Shown one piece after another: positions 15,137-22,695 of a DNA stretch of 37,802 nt; the first letter of the stretch is position 1; each line of letters starts with the position of its first letter. The notes beneath the pieces were generated by a model that was not told the DNA's origin, ran no database searches, and worked only from the letters and a program-made list of their open reading frames with translations. Made by a program: the position numbers and the translations under genes. The stretch is taken from positions 1-37,802 of the IMG/VR virus record IMGVR_UViG_3300023179_000260; one strand, given 5' to 3'. Source of the stretch: a virus.

Positions 15137-15306
15137 TCCCTATTTAACGCTCTGGACGGCTTTTCTTTCGGCCGTCCAGTCTTGTGGGCGTCCCACATGA
15201 CTACCCTCGGGAAATTGGGCTTCGGCATGGTGGTTCTCACGCCTTCGGGCACAAAAGTCTTTCGTCGTCGTTCGGAGCTCTTCTTCTTTACGCGGAAGTG
15301 CCTCAT
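15133..15306 (-). CDS. Small basic protein overlapping the following gene start
   Basis: A 57-residue frame runs from the ATG at 15306 to a TGA that overlaps the next ATG (ATGA), the same coupling seen between genes throughout the window. The product is very basic (MRHFRVKKKSSERRRK), then has PKPNFPRVVMWDAHKTGRPK. Third positions are GC-rich as in neighbours. An in-frame stop lies 24 bases upstream of the ATG, fixing the start; the ribosome-binding site is weak. A 9-bp hairpin (15152-15160/15171-15179) and a late-promoter box lie inside its 3' end. It could be a DNA-binding or head protein. A 60-codon frame overlapping it looks less likely. Confidence 0.5.
   Translation of the reverse strand: MRHFRVKKKSSERRRKTFVPEGVRTTMPKPNFPRVVMWDAHKTGRPKEKPSRALNRE
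15140..15147 (-). promoter_or_regulatory. Late-promoter box TTAAATAG, 3 bases before ATG
   Basis: GGA alone separates this box from the ATG at 15136. The AGGGA beside it is too close to the ATG to act as a ribosome-binding site. A 9-bp hairpin with a 10-base loop lies just upstream. Confidence 0.55.
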
Positions 15307-15324
15307 GTTTTTTCCATTCCACTC

Positions 15325-15332
15325 CTAGATAG
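15325..15332 (+). promoter_or_regulatory. Late-promoter box CTAGATAG for gp15
   Basis: The box lies 16 bases before the ATG at 15349, with AAAGGAG between them as the ribosome-binding site. Confidence 0.5.
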
Positions 15333-15348
15333 CCTAAAGGAGATATGC

Positions 15349-16329
15349 ATGCCCGTTAATCCGGGGAACTATCAGAACAAAAGCTTGGACGACTGCAAGC
15401 CGAACAGCCCCGTGGAGACCAGCAGGGACATAGAGCCTCCTTCTAGGGATTGCCCCGGCCCGGCCGGCATGGGCGACGGATGGCTGGAGCGGGGGGGGTC
15501 GTCCAAGGTGAGCGTCGGCAGGGAGGCGCAGTGCGACCCCATGCAGACGGGCCAGATCGTGGAGGACATGAGGAACCCCGAGAGGGAGGTCCTTTACAGG
15601 TACTCCAAGAGCCTGCGCGGGTGCGACGAGGCGATGCTCGACCTGTTCAGCAACATAGTCGTGATCGACGAGGACGGCAAGGCGCACAAGGTTCCGATAA
15701 TATGGGGGACTCAGGAACGTGCCGTCGCGTGGATCCTGCAGGACAACACGCGGAAGGACGGGAGCCTTGTGGTCGAACGGATCAGGCTTCCGATGATGGC
15801 CATCTACTCTTCCGGCACCGAGTTCGACCAGACAAGGTACACGTACCACAAGGCCTTGGACTTCATGAGGAAAAGCGGGGACGGAGGAAGGCCAGGCTTC
15901 CACATAAAGGAGAAGGTGGACAGGGACACGGTATTCGGAGTCGCAAGGGGAATACCGGTAAACAAGACCTATACCCTTCTGGCGTGGACGACCTACATGG
16001 AGGACATAGACCAAATTCTGGAGCAGGTTCTGGTAAAATTCTCACCAGTTGCATATATAACGGTGCGAGGGGTCAGGTGGGAGACAATAGTCACACTCGA
16101 CTCCGTAGCAAACAACGTGGATTACGAGCCCGGCGACCAGAATCAACGAATCATAAAGTTCGAGTTTAATCTGACCGCCAAGTCGTATATACCGCAACCG
16201 ATAGTTCGGAAAAAGTCCGTGCTGGCCACGAAGGTCGACCTTCACAACAGCGTGGAAGAGAACGAAATATCGGATGTTTTGGGAAGGATAGAGACCAGCG
16301 TCGAGAACATAGAAAGGCAGATGGGATGA
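15349..16329 (+). CDS. 15: Tail terminator / sheath stabiliser gp15
   Basis: The 326-residue product has a low-complexity N-terminus with several Pro, Ser and Gly residues (about 1-75). It then follows T4 gp15: LYRYSKSLRGCDEAMLDLFSNIVVID with PI-W-x-Q-E, a VERIRLPMMAIY stretch, and a C-terminal part with YTLLAWTTYMEDIDQILEQVLVKFSP and IIKFEFNLTAKSYIP (compare T4 FTRYEDDMFQIVEQILPYF and RIEWSLTFEVNGWMYP). Gp15 caps the finished tail tube and sheath and contacts the neck. It is longer than the T4 protein (272 residues) because of the N-terminal extension. The start ATG at 15349 follows AAAGGAG by 6 bases; its stop overlaps the next ATG. Confidence 0.88.
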   Translation: MPVNPGNYQNKSLDDCKPNSPVETSRDIEPPSRDCPGPAGMGDGWLERGGSSKVSVGREAQCDPMQTGQIVEDMRNPEREVLYRYSKSLRGCDEAMLDLFSNIVVIDEDGKAHKVPIIWGTQERAVAWILQDNTRKDGSLVVERIRLPMMAIYSSGTEFDQTRYTYHKALDFMRKSGDGGRPGFHIKEKVDRDTVFGVARGIPVNKTYTLLAWTTYMEDIDQILEQVLVKFSPVAYITVRGVRWETIVTLDSVANNVDYEPGDQNQRIIKFEFNLTAKSYIPQPIVRKKSVLATKVDLHNSVEENEISDVLGRIETSVENIERQMG

Positions 16330-16550
16330 TCGAGATCAAAAACAAGACCAAAAGTCCTGTACAGCTGCTTGTAAGGTCAAGGAAGTCGCCGAGGTCGTTC
16401 ACGACGCTGAACATACCGGGGGTGGGTGCTGGAAACAACATCTTCATCCTGGAGGACGAGAGAAACACGGAGTACGTCGGGCGGGCGGAGCAGATGGGGC
16501 TCATCTCGACGAGACACATCACAAGCAAAGAATTGAACAAGGGAGAATAA
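16326..16550 (+). CDS. Small protein between tail terminator and sheath genes
   Basis: The 74-residue product (MIEIKNKTKSPVQLLVRSRK) reads as a small beta-rich protein with IPGVGAGNNIFILEDE and a basic C-terminal helix. The ATG overlaps the gp15 stop and the gene ends 4 bases before the sheath start, so it is translated between gp15 and gp18. I do not recognise a T4 homologue; a minor virion or assembly role is likely. Confidence 0.75.
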   Translation: MIEIKNKTKSPVQLLVRSRKSPRSFTTLNIPGVGAGNNIFILEDERNTEYVGRAEQMGLISTRHITSKELNKGE

Positions 16551-16554
16551 CGTC

Positions 16555-19356
16555 ATGGCAATCCTAAAGGGCTTTCCACCCTCGAACACAATTTCGCCCT
16601 CGGTCAGAATAACCGAGAAGGACCTGAGCTTCATCGCTCCGGAGCAGTCCTTCCACCGAGCGGGCCTTGTGGGCTTCGCGAGCAAGGGTCCGATCAACAT
16701 CCCGACGGTGATACGCTCGCGCAGGCAGCTCAACACAGTGTTCGGGTATCCGCACCCAGAGGCCGGCGACCCCTACCTCATCTACGCGGCCGAGCAGTAC
16801 CTGCTCGTCGCCAACGAACTGTACGTGGTTCGCGTGGCGGACACCGACCCGGTGAGCTGGGAGCGGGCAAAGACGGCGAGCGTGGACGCCCCGTCGGCGG
16901 GCGGCCAGGTGACGATGGTTTCCGACGCGGCCGGCCCCTACAGCCTCGACAAGGACATGTACTTCCGTTGGAGACTCAACGGCGTGCTTTCCTCGAAGAC
17001 CCTCGTGGCCCTCGCCGACGAGAACCACCCGGATCCGAACGTGAAGAACGACGGGTACAGCGCGTCGCAGCTCGCAGAAGACCTCAACCTCCAGATCGAC
17101 CCTGCGGTCGACGGCATCGAGTTCTTCTCGACTACGGAGCAGATCAGCTTCGTCGAAGCAGAGGAAGTTACCACATCGCAGACAGACACCGACGCAACCT
17201 TCCAGCTAAAGTCGTCGGTGGCAGGATTCTGGAGCACGCGAGACATAGTGGCCGGAACCATCACTGGCCGCGTCATGGTCAACGGCGTGGTCGTGCAGTC
17301 GTTCTCCGTGAACGACCAAGGCGACTTCAGCTTCCGCCAGGTGGTCAGTTCCGCGGTCAAAGCGATCGGCGGCACAGTCAACCTTTCGTCTGGCCAAGTT
17401 ACGCTGGAGTACAACGCAAACCTGCCTGCCTCGACCTCATCGTCGTCGGCAGGAGCGAACAAGATTTATGTGGACTACAAATACAAGTCCACATTCGCGA
17501 CCTCAAGGATCGGCGTGAGGACGACTTTCTCGTTCGGACCGACCGCCAGCCTCGAGCTAGTTTCGGTCGCTGACGCGCTCTACGGGCCGACCTCGGTCGA
17601 CCCCGGCAGCAAAGTCCATGTCGGACCTACCGGCCTCGGAACCGGCATGACCGTTGCCCAGACGACGGGAAGCGCGGAGGAGAACTACGACTTCACATCG
17701 CTGTCGTCGTTCGACCTTCAGGTGGTTGTGGACGGAACGGACAATGTGCTGATCGACAATGTCGTTCAGGTTATTGACCTGTCCGAACTCAGCTCTGAAT
17801 CGGCCGCCACGGCTTCGGACGTGGTCGACGAGATCAACGCCAAGATAGCGGATGGGGATGTCCCCGGCGGGTTTGAGGCCGTAGAGGTCGGCGGGTACGT
17901 TTCAGTTCGTACGCTCCACGCGGGCAACGACGCAAGGCTCCTCGTGAAGAACGAGAGTTCCGTGTTCGAACTTCTCGGGTTCGACGCCCCGCTCATCGAC
18001 CCGACCAATCCCACCATCCTCAACGAGCCGGGTGGGACGAACCAGGGCTTCTACATCACCGCCGAGGGCGACTCGCCGGAGGGAGTGAGTGGCGACGCTT
18101 CGATTGCCACTTACGGCCTCGTGAATGGCGACAGCAACCGATACGGCGATGTGTCGCTAACCTTCACGGCCGACTCGGCTGGCATCGATGGCAACGCGAC
18201 CCAAGTCGTCGTCAAGAACAACATCCGAGAGGGAAACTTCGTGCTGGAGGTCTACAACAACGGCGTTCAGGTCGAGTCTTGGGGCAACCTGTCCAAGGAC
18301 GAGACGAGCCGCTACTACGTTGAGACCTTCCTCACGCTGGTCTCCGACTACGTGAGGGCCACGGACAACGCGGCCAACCCGGCTCCCCCGCTCGACGGCA
18401 CCTACACGCTGTCGGGCGGTTCGGACGGCATACCGGCCGATCCGGACGACCAGGACTACTTCCTCATCGGAAACCAGAGGGGCTACACGGGCATTTACTC
18501 CCTCAGCGAGCCGGAGCAGATCGACCTCGACCTCGTGGCCATACCGGGTCACAGCTCGACGAACGTCGTGCTCGCCCTAATCGACATGGTGCAGAACCTT
18601 AGGACGGACGCCATGGCGATCATCGACGCTCCCTTCGGGCTCACCGTAAGGGAGATCGTGGCGTGGCAGAACGGTGCTCACCCGCTGAATACCACTCGCT
18701 TCGACTCTGACTTCGCGGCCCTTTACTGGCCGTGGGTCAAAATCCGCGACGCCTTCAACAACGTCGACGTGTGGGTTCCGCCGTCAGGTTCCGTGATGGC
18801 CGTTTACGCTCGCAATGACGCTCTCGCCGCACCGTGGTTCGCCCCGGCCGGCGTGAACAGAGGAGTGGTGCCCGGCATCACAGACGTGTTCAGCCGTCCG
18901 ACCCTAGAGGAGAGAGACCTGATGTACGGCAACAGGAACGCGATCAACCCGATCGTCCAGTACGCCGACTTCCAGGACTTCGTGGTTTGGGGCCAGAAGA
19001 CGCTGCAGCGCAGGCCTACGGCCCTCGACCGCGTGAATGTTCGCAGACTGATGTTCGTCATCGAGAAGAGGATTCGTGCCGCTTCGCGGGCGCTCCTGTT
19101 CGAACCGCACGACGAGCTCTTCCGCGCCAGGTTCGTGGACTTAGCCACGGCTATCCTCCAGGACATCAAGGTGGGTCGCGGACTCACGGCCTTCATCATC
19201 AAGGCAGACGAGGAATTGAACACGCCGGACGTGATCGACAGGAACGAGTTCCGTGCCAGAATCGGCGTGCAGCCGACGAAGGCTGTCGAGTTCATGTTCA
19301 TAGAGTTCAGCATCCACAGGACGGGGAGCTTCGAGGCAGGTTCGGACACCTTCTGA
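16555..19356 (+). CDS. 18: Contractile tail sheath protein gp18
   Basis: The 933-residue product is a tail sheath protein. The N-terminus (SPSVRITEKDLSF, then GFASKGPINIPTVIRSRRQLNTVFGYP) and the C-terminus (ALDRVNVRRLMFVIEKRIRAASR, LFEP, then NEFRARIGVQPTKAVEFMFIEFSIHRTG) carry the conserved core handshake domains; APAGVNRG and the LDLVAIPG-type segment lie between. T4 gp18 has 659 residues, so this protein has about 270 extra. The excess lies in the middle third (about residues 200-620), which is rich in Thr, Ser, Val and Asp and would lie on the sheath surface. A GGGAG ribosome-binding site precedes the ATG. The tube gene follows directly. Confidence 0.95.
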   Translation: MAILKGFPPSNTISPSVRITEKDLSFIAPEQSFHRAGLVGFASKGPINIPTVIRSRRQLNTVFGYPHPEAGDPYLIYAAEQYLLVANELYVVRVADTDPVSWERAKTASVDAPSAGGQVTMVSDAAGPYSLDKDMYFRWRLNGVLSSKTLVALADENHPDPNVKNDGYSASQLAEDLNLQIDPAVDGIEFFSTTEQISFVEAEEVTTSQTDTDATFQLKSSVAGFWSTRDIVAGTITGRVMVNGVVVQSFSVNDQGDFSFRQVVSSAVKAIGGTVNLSSGQVTLEYNANLPASTSSSSAGANKIYVDYKYKSTFATSRIGVRTTFSFGPTASLELVSVADALYGPTSVDPGSKVHVGPTGLGTGMTVAQTTGSAEENYDFTSLSSFDLQVVVDGTDNVLIDNVVQVIDLSELSSESAATASDVVDEINAKIADGDVPGGFEAVEVGGYVSVRTLHAGNDARLLVKNESSVFELLGFDAPLIDPTNPTILNEPGGTNQGFYITAEGDSPEGVSGDASIATYGLVNGDSNRYGDVSLTFTADSAGIDGNATQVVVKNNIREGNFVLEVYNNGVQVESWGNLSKDETSRYYVETFLTLVSDYVRATDNAANPAPPLDGTYTLSGGSDGIPADPDDQDYFLIGNQRGYTGIYSLSEPEQIDLDLVAIPGHSSTNVVLALIDMVQNLRTDAMAIIDAPFGLTVREIVAWQNGAHPLNTTRFDSDFAALYWPWVKIRDAFNNVDVWVPPSGSVMAVYARNDALAAPWFAPAGVNRGVVPGITDVFSRPTLEERDLMYGNRNAINPIVQYADFQDFVVWGQKTLQRRPTALDRVNVRRLMFVIEKRIRAASRALLFEPHDELFRARFVDLATAILQDIKVGRGLTAFIIKADEELNTPDVIDRNEFRARIGVQPTKAVEFMFIEFSIHRTGSFEAGSDTF

Positions 19357-19390
19357 TCGAGTTTGAAAGATAACATAGGAGAACAAGAAA

Positions 19391-19981
19391 ATGCCGATTA
19401 ACATGGGTATTGGCCGCTTGGGCGGCAACGACGTCATCCACAAGCGCAAGTTCCGTTGGACTTTCGCGGTGGAGCGCGACGGGGGCAAGAGAGTCCCCGC
19501 CAGCTTCGTGAAGGTGGCAGCTCGTCCGCAGATCGAGATCGAAGAGACGGAGATCAACTTCCTCAACGCCAAGACCTACATCCCCGGCAAGGGCGTGTGG
19601 CAGTCCATCACCGTGACCTACTACGACGTCTCCGTCCTCAGCGGCGGCGGCAACGAGGAGCTGTGGTCGTGGCTTGCCAGCGTCTACAACTACCTCGACA
19701 ACGAGGCTCTCACTCAGTCCTCGGTCAGGCGTTGCTACGGCGGAACGGGCGTCATAACCCTGTACGACGGTTGCGGCACGGAGCTTGAGGAGTGGAGGCT
19801 GTACGACTGCTGGCCGCAGGCCGTGAACTTCCAGGAACTTGACTACGCCTCGTCGGACGAGATGACGATCGAGGTGACCATGAGGTACTCGAACGTCAAG
19901 TACACGAACAGGTGCGGTCCGAACCCGAATGCTCAGTGCTGCGGCTGCGGCAACGGCATCGGTGGGTCGGCCGTCAACTGA
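19391..19981 (+). CDS. 19: Tail tube protein gp19
   Basis: The 196-residue product follows the sheath gene, as in T4. KRKFRWTFAVE near the N-terminus, a VWQSITVTYYDVSV strand and WRLYDCWPQAVNFQELDYASSDEMTIEVTMRY at the end fit the gp19/Hcp-like tube fold (T4: LFQVEI, then W-x-V-T-V, then GLWPTNVGELQLDWDSNNEIQTFEVTLALDYW). It has an unusual number of Cys and Gly residues at its C-terminus (NAQCCGCGNGIGG). AGGAG lies before the start. A strong terminator follows, then a paralogue. Forms the inner tube through which DNA passes. Confidence 0.92.
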   Translation: MPINMGIGRLGGNDVIHKRKFRWTFAVERDGGKRVPASFVKVAARPQIEIEETEINFLNAKTYIPGKGVWQSITVTYYDVSVLSGGGNEELWSWLASVYNYLDNEALTQSSVRRCYGGTGVITLYDGCGTELEEWRLYDCWPQAVNFQELDYASSDEMTIEVTMRYSNVKYTNRCGPNPNAQCCGCGNGIGGSAVN

Positions 19982-20000
19982 TAATATTGGCGACAAAACT

Positions 20001-20034
20001 GGCCGGCGGGCGCTCCCCGCCGGCCTTTTTTTTT
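20001..20034 (+). terminator. Rho-independent terminator after the main tail tube gene
   Basis: A perfect 10-bp GC stem (20001-20010 with 20016-20025) with a 5-base loop is followed by nine T residues. It lies 20 bases after the tube stop codon and before the second tube gene, so it would lower expression of that gene. Confidence 0.93.
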
Positions 20035-20067
20035 GGTTTGGACTAGGATATCTGTGGGGAGGGTCAC

Positions 20068-20577
20068 ATGGGCAGAAACATGGGAATGGGCGTGCTCGGG
20101 GGCGGCGACGTCTGCTTCAAGCGCAAGTTCCGGTGGATGTTCCGAGTCGACGGCGTGATTGGGGAGGGGGCCAACATGCTCCCTCCGGACAAGGGCGCGC
20201 GACCCAGCCTGAACTTCAAGGAGATCGATGCCCAACACCTCAACGAGGTAATATACTTCGCCGGCAAGCCGGAGTGGAAGCCGATACAGGTGACGCTTTT
20301 CGACCTCAAGAGAAACAAGAACCCGATATTCGAGTGGCTCAAGAACCAGTACGACACCTGCGACGACAGGGCGGAGTGGAAGAGGCCGGGAGCCAACTGG
20401 AAAAGGACGGCCAATATCGAGCTGTACGACGGGTGCGGAAATATCGTGGAGAAATGGGTGATACGAAACGCGTGGCCTAACAACATAGAGTGGGGCGACC
20501 TCGACATGGGCGAATCTGCCTATGTAGTGGTGGAACTCACGTTGAGATACGACAGGGCCTGGATAGAGGGATGCTAG
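20068..20577 (+). CDS. Second tail tube-like protein, gp19 paralogue
   Basis: The 169-residue product is clearly related to the preceding tube protein. The N-termini align (MGRNMGMGVLGGGDVCFKRKFRW against MPINMGIGRLGGNDVIHKRKFRW), as do the EWKPIQVTLFDL strand and the C-terminal NIELYDGCGNIVEKWVIRNAWPNNIEW-x-DLDMGES region. It lacks the Cys-rich tail. Its ribosome-binding site is GGGGAGGG. Because a strong terminator separates it from the first copy, it should be made in smaller amounts. This would suit a tube-end or tube-initiator role (as with T4 gp54 or gp3), or a variant subunit; both ideas are inference. Confidence 0.88.
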   Translation: MGRNMGMGVLGGGDVCFKRKFRWMFRVDGVIGEGANMLPPDKGARPSLNFKEIDAQHLNEVIYFAGKPEWKPIQVTLFDLKRNKNPIFEWLKNQYDTCDDRAEWKRPGANWKRTANIELYDGCGNIVEKWVIRNAWPNNIEWGDLDMGESAYVVVELTLRYDRAWIEGC

Positions 20578-20798
20578 TCCATGTCTCGCTTGAGGATGTC
20601 TCTCATTTCCGAGAGCATGTCCTCGAGTTGCTTGGACTTCATGTTGAGCCTTCGGCAGGCTCCGCTCTTGTTAAGTCGGCCCTTCTTTGTGTAGACCTTT
20701 TTCTCGTCCTCAAGTAGGGCTTTAACAACTTCGCCATATCCGTTGGCTATCAGCTTGTTTATAAGCTCTTGTCTTTCCAGGTGTTCTATGCCGCTCAT
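20574..20798 (-). CDS. Small helix-turn-helix-like protein next to late sigma factor
   Basis: The 74-residue product is all helical: ELINKLIANGYGEVVKALLEDE, then KKGRLNKSGACRRLNMKSKQLEDML, which looks like a helix-turn-helix. It ends with a charged tail (RDILKRDMD). It lies just downstream of the gp55 gene on the same strand, 31 bases apart. It may assist late transcription (T4 uses the small gp33 beside gp55 and gp45), but it shows no gp33-like clamp-binding tail, so the role is open. The ATG at 20798 has no ribosome-binding site; a CTATATAA box lies 7 bases upstream. Confidence 0.7.
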   Translation of the reverse strand: MSGIEHLERQELINKLIANGYGEVVKALLEDEKKVYTKKGRLNKSGACRRLNMKSKQLEDMLSEMRDILKRDMD

Positions 20799-20805
20799 GG
20801 GATCA

Positions 20806-20813
20806 TTATATAG
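20806..20813 (-). promoter_or_regulatory. Late-promoter-like box CTATATAA, 7 bases before ATG
   Basis: The box points at the small helix-turn-helix-like gene. Seven bases (TGATCCC) separate it from the ATG and there is no ribosome-binding site, so a leader of at most about three bases would be made. Confidence 0.4.
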
Positions 20814-20829
20814 AATTTGCTAGATAAAA

Positions 20830-21366
20830 TCAATGGTGTCCGTTGGGGTCGAACATCTGTCGTCCGTTCTTGAAGGAGGAGCTTCCCTCCATGAACTGTA
20901 TGTGGTTGAGGTACTTTCTTTTAAGTTCGTTGTAGTTCCTTGCCGACCTGTACAGCTGGCGGAAGTGGTTGAGTATGCAAGTGGTCATGTAGTTGAAGGC
21001 CTTGCCCTTTCGCGAGTCGAACCTGTCGATCTTGTCGAAGCATATCATGACTCCCTCCTGTATGGCGTCGTCCGAGTCTATAAGCTGGAATTTGGCGTAT
21101 CTGACGATGTTCTCGGAGAGGGTGAAAAACGCCGTGGCCAGCTTTTGTTTTGAGTCGTCGTAGGTCGCGGAGCACTCCTTCAGGGACAGGTTCTTGAGGA
21201 TCAGGCAGTCCTCGTTGGAGGAAGAATCTATATCTCTGCTCTTCTTCCTGGCTATCGTGTCCCTGATGTCTCCTATTATCATCGCCAGGCGGTCTTGTTT
21301 TCTTTTTGACTCCTGAAACGAATTTATGAGGCGCTCCAGGGTCTTGTTATTCAGATATTCGTTCAC
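20830..21366 (-). CDS. 55: Late-transcription sigma factor gp55
   Basis: The 178-residue product matches T4 gp55 (185 residues) in size and in the sigma region 2 core: DSDDAIQEGVMICFDKIDRFDSRKGKAFNYMTTCILNHFRQLYR (residues 98-140), the part that binds the RNA polymerase clamp and melts the -10 element. Gp55 has no sigma regions 3 and 4, and neither has this protein, so it reads only a -10 type box. T4 gp55 reads TATAAATA; the NTANATA boxes throughout this window are probably this protein's targets. The start overlaps the end of the glycosyltransferase gene. Confidence 0.92.
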   Translation of the reverse strand: MNEYLNNKTLERLINSFQESKRKQDRLAMIIGDIRDTIARKKSRDIDSSSNEDCLILKNLSLKECSATYDDSKQKLATAFFTLSENIVRYAKFQLIDSDDAIQEGVMICFDKIDRFDSRKGKAFNYMTTCILNHFRQLYRSARNYNELKRKYLNHIQFMEGSSSFKNGRQMFDPNGHH

Positions 21367-22232
21367 TTTCCTCCTGTTTCGGATGACTTCCAGAGTTCTA
21401 TGCGCGACTTGGCTTTATCCATGGCGTCCTTGAACCATTCAGAGGCAACCCTGTGATAGTCGGGCGCGTAGAGAAGTCCTAGGGTAATGCTCCTGGCGTG
21501 GTCGATGTTCTCGTCGGTGTTCCTGCTGAAGTTGGACTCCGAGCCTATTATTTTGGTGCGAACCCCGTGCTCCCTGAGAATCATGTTCCCCAGCGTCTCG
21601 GTGTCGGGCCAGTTCGGACGTTCGGGGTGCGGCTCTTGGTTCCGCAGCCCGCACATGGAGGCAAGCCTCCTCATGCTCCATCCGAATCCGATCCTGTCTA
21701 GCGTCGGCACGTGGTACATGGTGGCCGTGTGGCTGATCATTCCTTTCCAGTCGTCGTGGTTCCTAGGGCTGATCTCGTATCCGACCACGGGGCACAGGCC
21801 GGAGTCCTCTTCGCCGCACATCGAAAGCATCCATTCGACGAAGTCCCTTCTCATCAGGAAGGCGTCAGAGTGGGTCGAGAACATGTATTCCGTACGGCAC
21901 ATGCTCTGCGCCGTGTCCAGAGCCACGCACACGGGGTCTGACGGATGGAGCATGCCGTTTTGCCTTATGCAGTGGACTTCCAGATCGTCCGAGTGCATCT
22001 CCAGAGTGCGCTCCAGGTTTTCGGGTTCGCTTCCTGTGTCCACCACTATTATGTAGGGTCTCTCTGTCTGAAGCCTCAATATCTCGACGCAAAGTTCCAG
22101 GGACTCCGGCGTGTCCATGGTGGGAACAACAGCCGTGACCTTGTATTCCCAAGGCTTGCGGGGGCACGAGCCCCTCCAGGGGGCGTCGTTGACATTTCTG
22201 TTGCGTAGCGGGGCGCAATTTTTGAACTTCAT
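21363..22232 (-). CDS. Glycosyltransferase family 2 protein
   Basis: The 289-residue product has the GT-A fold nucleotide-sugar region: YKVTAVVPTMDTPESLELCVEILRLQ (residues about 30-55) and RPYIIVVDTGSEPENL. The acidic site is probably HSDAF (MFSTHSDAFLMRRDFVEWM), and later PNWPDTETLGNMI may hold a catalytic acid. A Cys-rich stretch near the N-terminus (APWRGSCPRKPW) is unusual. It ends by overlapping the gp55 ATG. It could add sugar to phage DNA, to capsid or tail proteins, or to host surface polymers; the acceptor cannot be told from sequence. Confidence 0.8.
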   Translation of the reverse strand: MKFKNCAPLRNRNVNDAPWRGSCPRKPWEYKVTAVVPTMDTPESLELCVEILRLQTERPYIIVVDTGSEPENLERTLEMHSDDLEVHCIRQNGMLHPSDPVCVALDTAQSMCRTEYMFSTHSDAFLMRRDFVEWMLSMCGEEDSGLCPVVGYEISPRNHDDWKGMISHTATMYHVPTLDRIGFGWSMRRLASMCGLRNQEPHPERPNWPDTETLGNMILREHGVRTKIIGSESNFSRNTDENIDHARSITLGLLYAPDYHRVASEWFKDAMDKAKSRIELWKSSETGGK

Positions 22233-22276
22233 TGCTCATATAAGATAGGGTTGTAGACCATTTTTCAGAGGTTCAA

Positions 22277-22495
22277 ATGTCTTTAAGACACACTACGATT
22301 ACCGTCGACGGAAGGTGTATAGACCTCCTTTTGACGGACGACGAGATATCCACTGCTCTAGAGAGGGCACTGAGAGAAGAAAACCAGCAGTTCATAGACG
22401 AGAAGGAATGTTGCTCGTGCTGGCCGATTAACCCGCCGCCGGAATGCCCGTTCTGGAGGCGTATATTGGGCGTTTGTAGGGAATGCGACCAATAG
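22277..22495 (+). CDS. Small Cys-rich protein
   Basis: The 72-residue product has a charged N-terminal helix-like part (LLLTDDEISTALERALREENQQ) and a Cys/Pro-rich end (ECCSCWPINPPPECPFWRRIL, then CRECD) with six Cys residues that could bind a metal. The ATG follows AGAGG. Its 3' end overlaps the next start (22483). It is divergent from the glycosyltransferase gene. No family is recognised. Confidence 0.6.
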   Translation: MSLRHTTITVDGRCIDLLLTDDEISTALERALREENQQFIDEKECCSCWPINPPPECPFWRRILGVCRECDQ

Positions 22496-22695
22496 AGCGG
22501 GCAGCAACCGCCCTAGAGTTGATAGTGGACAAGCCGTGGGCCAGAAAAGGGTACGAAGACCTAGCCGCTTGCTATCAATCCGCGGGAATGAAGGAAGAGG
22601 CGGAGGTTTTGAAGTCCCTCGTTTTGGAGAGGTTCAGTGCCGAACATACACATCCTGACGAGGGACAATTGCAAGACAATAAGGGCCTGTCTTGA
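22483..22695 (+). CDS. Short TPR-like protein
   Basis: The 70-residue product carries one tetratricopeptide-like hairpin (ARKGYEDLAACYQSAGMKEEAEVLKSLVLERF, residues 20-51) followed by a polar tail. It overlaps both neighbours: 13 bases of the Cys-rich gene before it and 59 bases of the glycosyltransferase/TPR gene after it. The extra overlap is in a different frame, so the tail (EHTHPDEGQLQDNKGLS) may be constrained. It is probably a partner of the following TPR glycosyltransferase, perhaps once part of the same protein. Confidence 0.5.
   Translation: MRPIERAATALELIVDKPWARKGYEDLAACYQSAGMKEEAEVLKSLVLERFSAEHTHPDEGQLQDNKGLS

Noticed and set aside
15140-15322. 60-codon minus-strand frame
   Set aside because: Overlaps the 57-codon frame 15133-15306, which has the ATGA junction and more typical residues.
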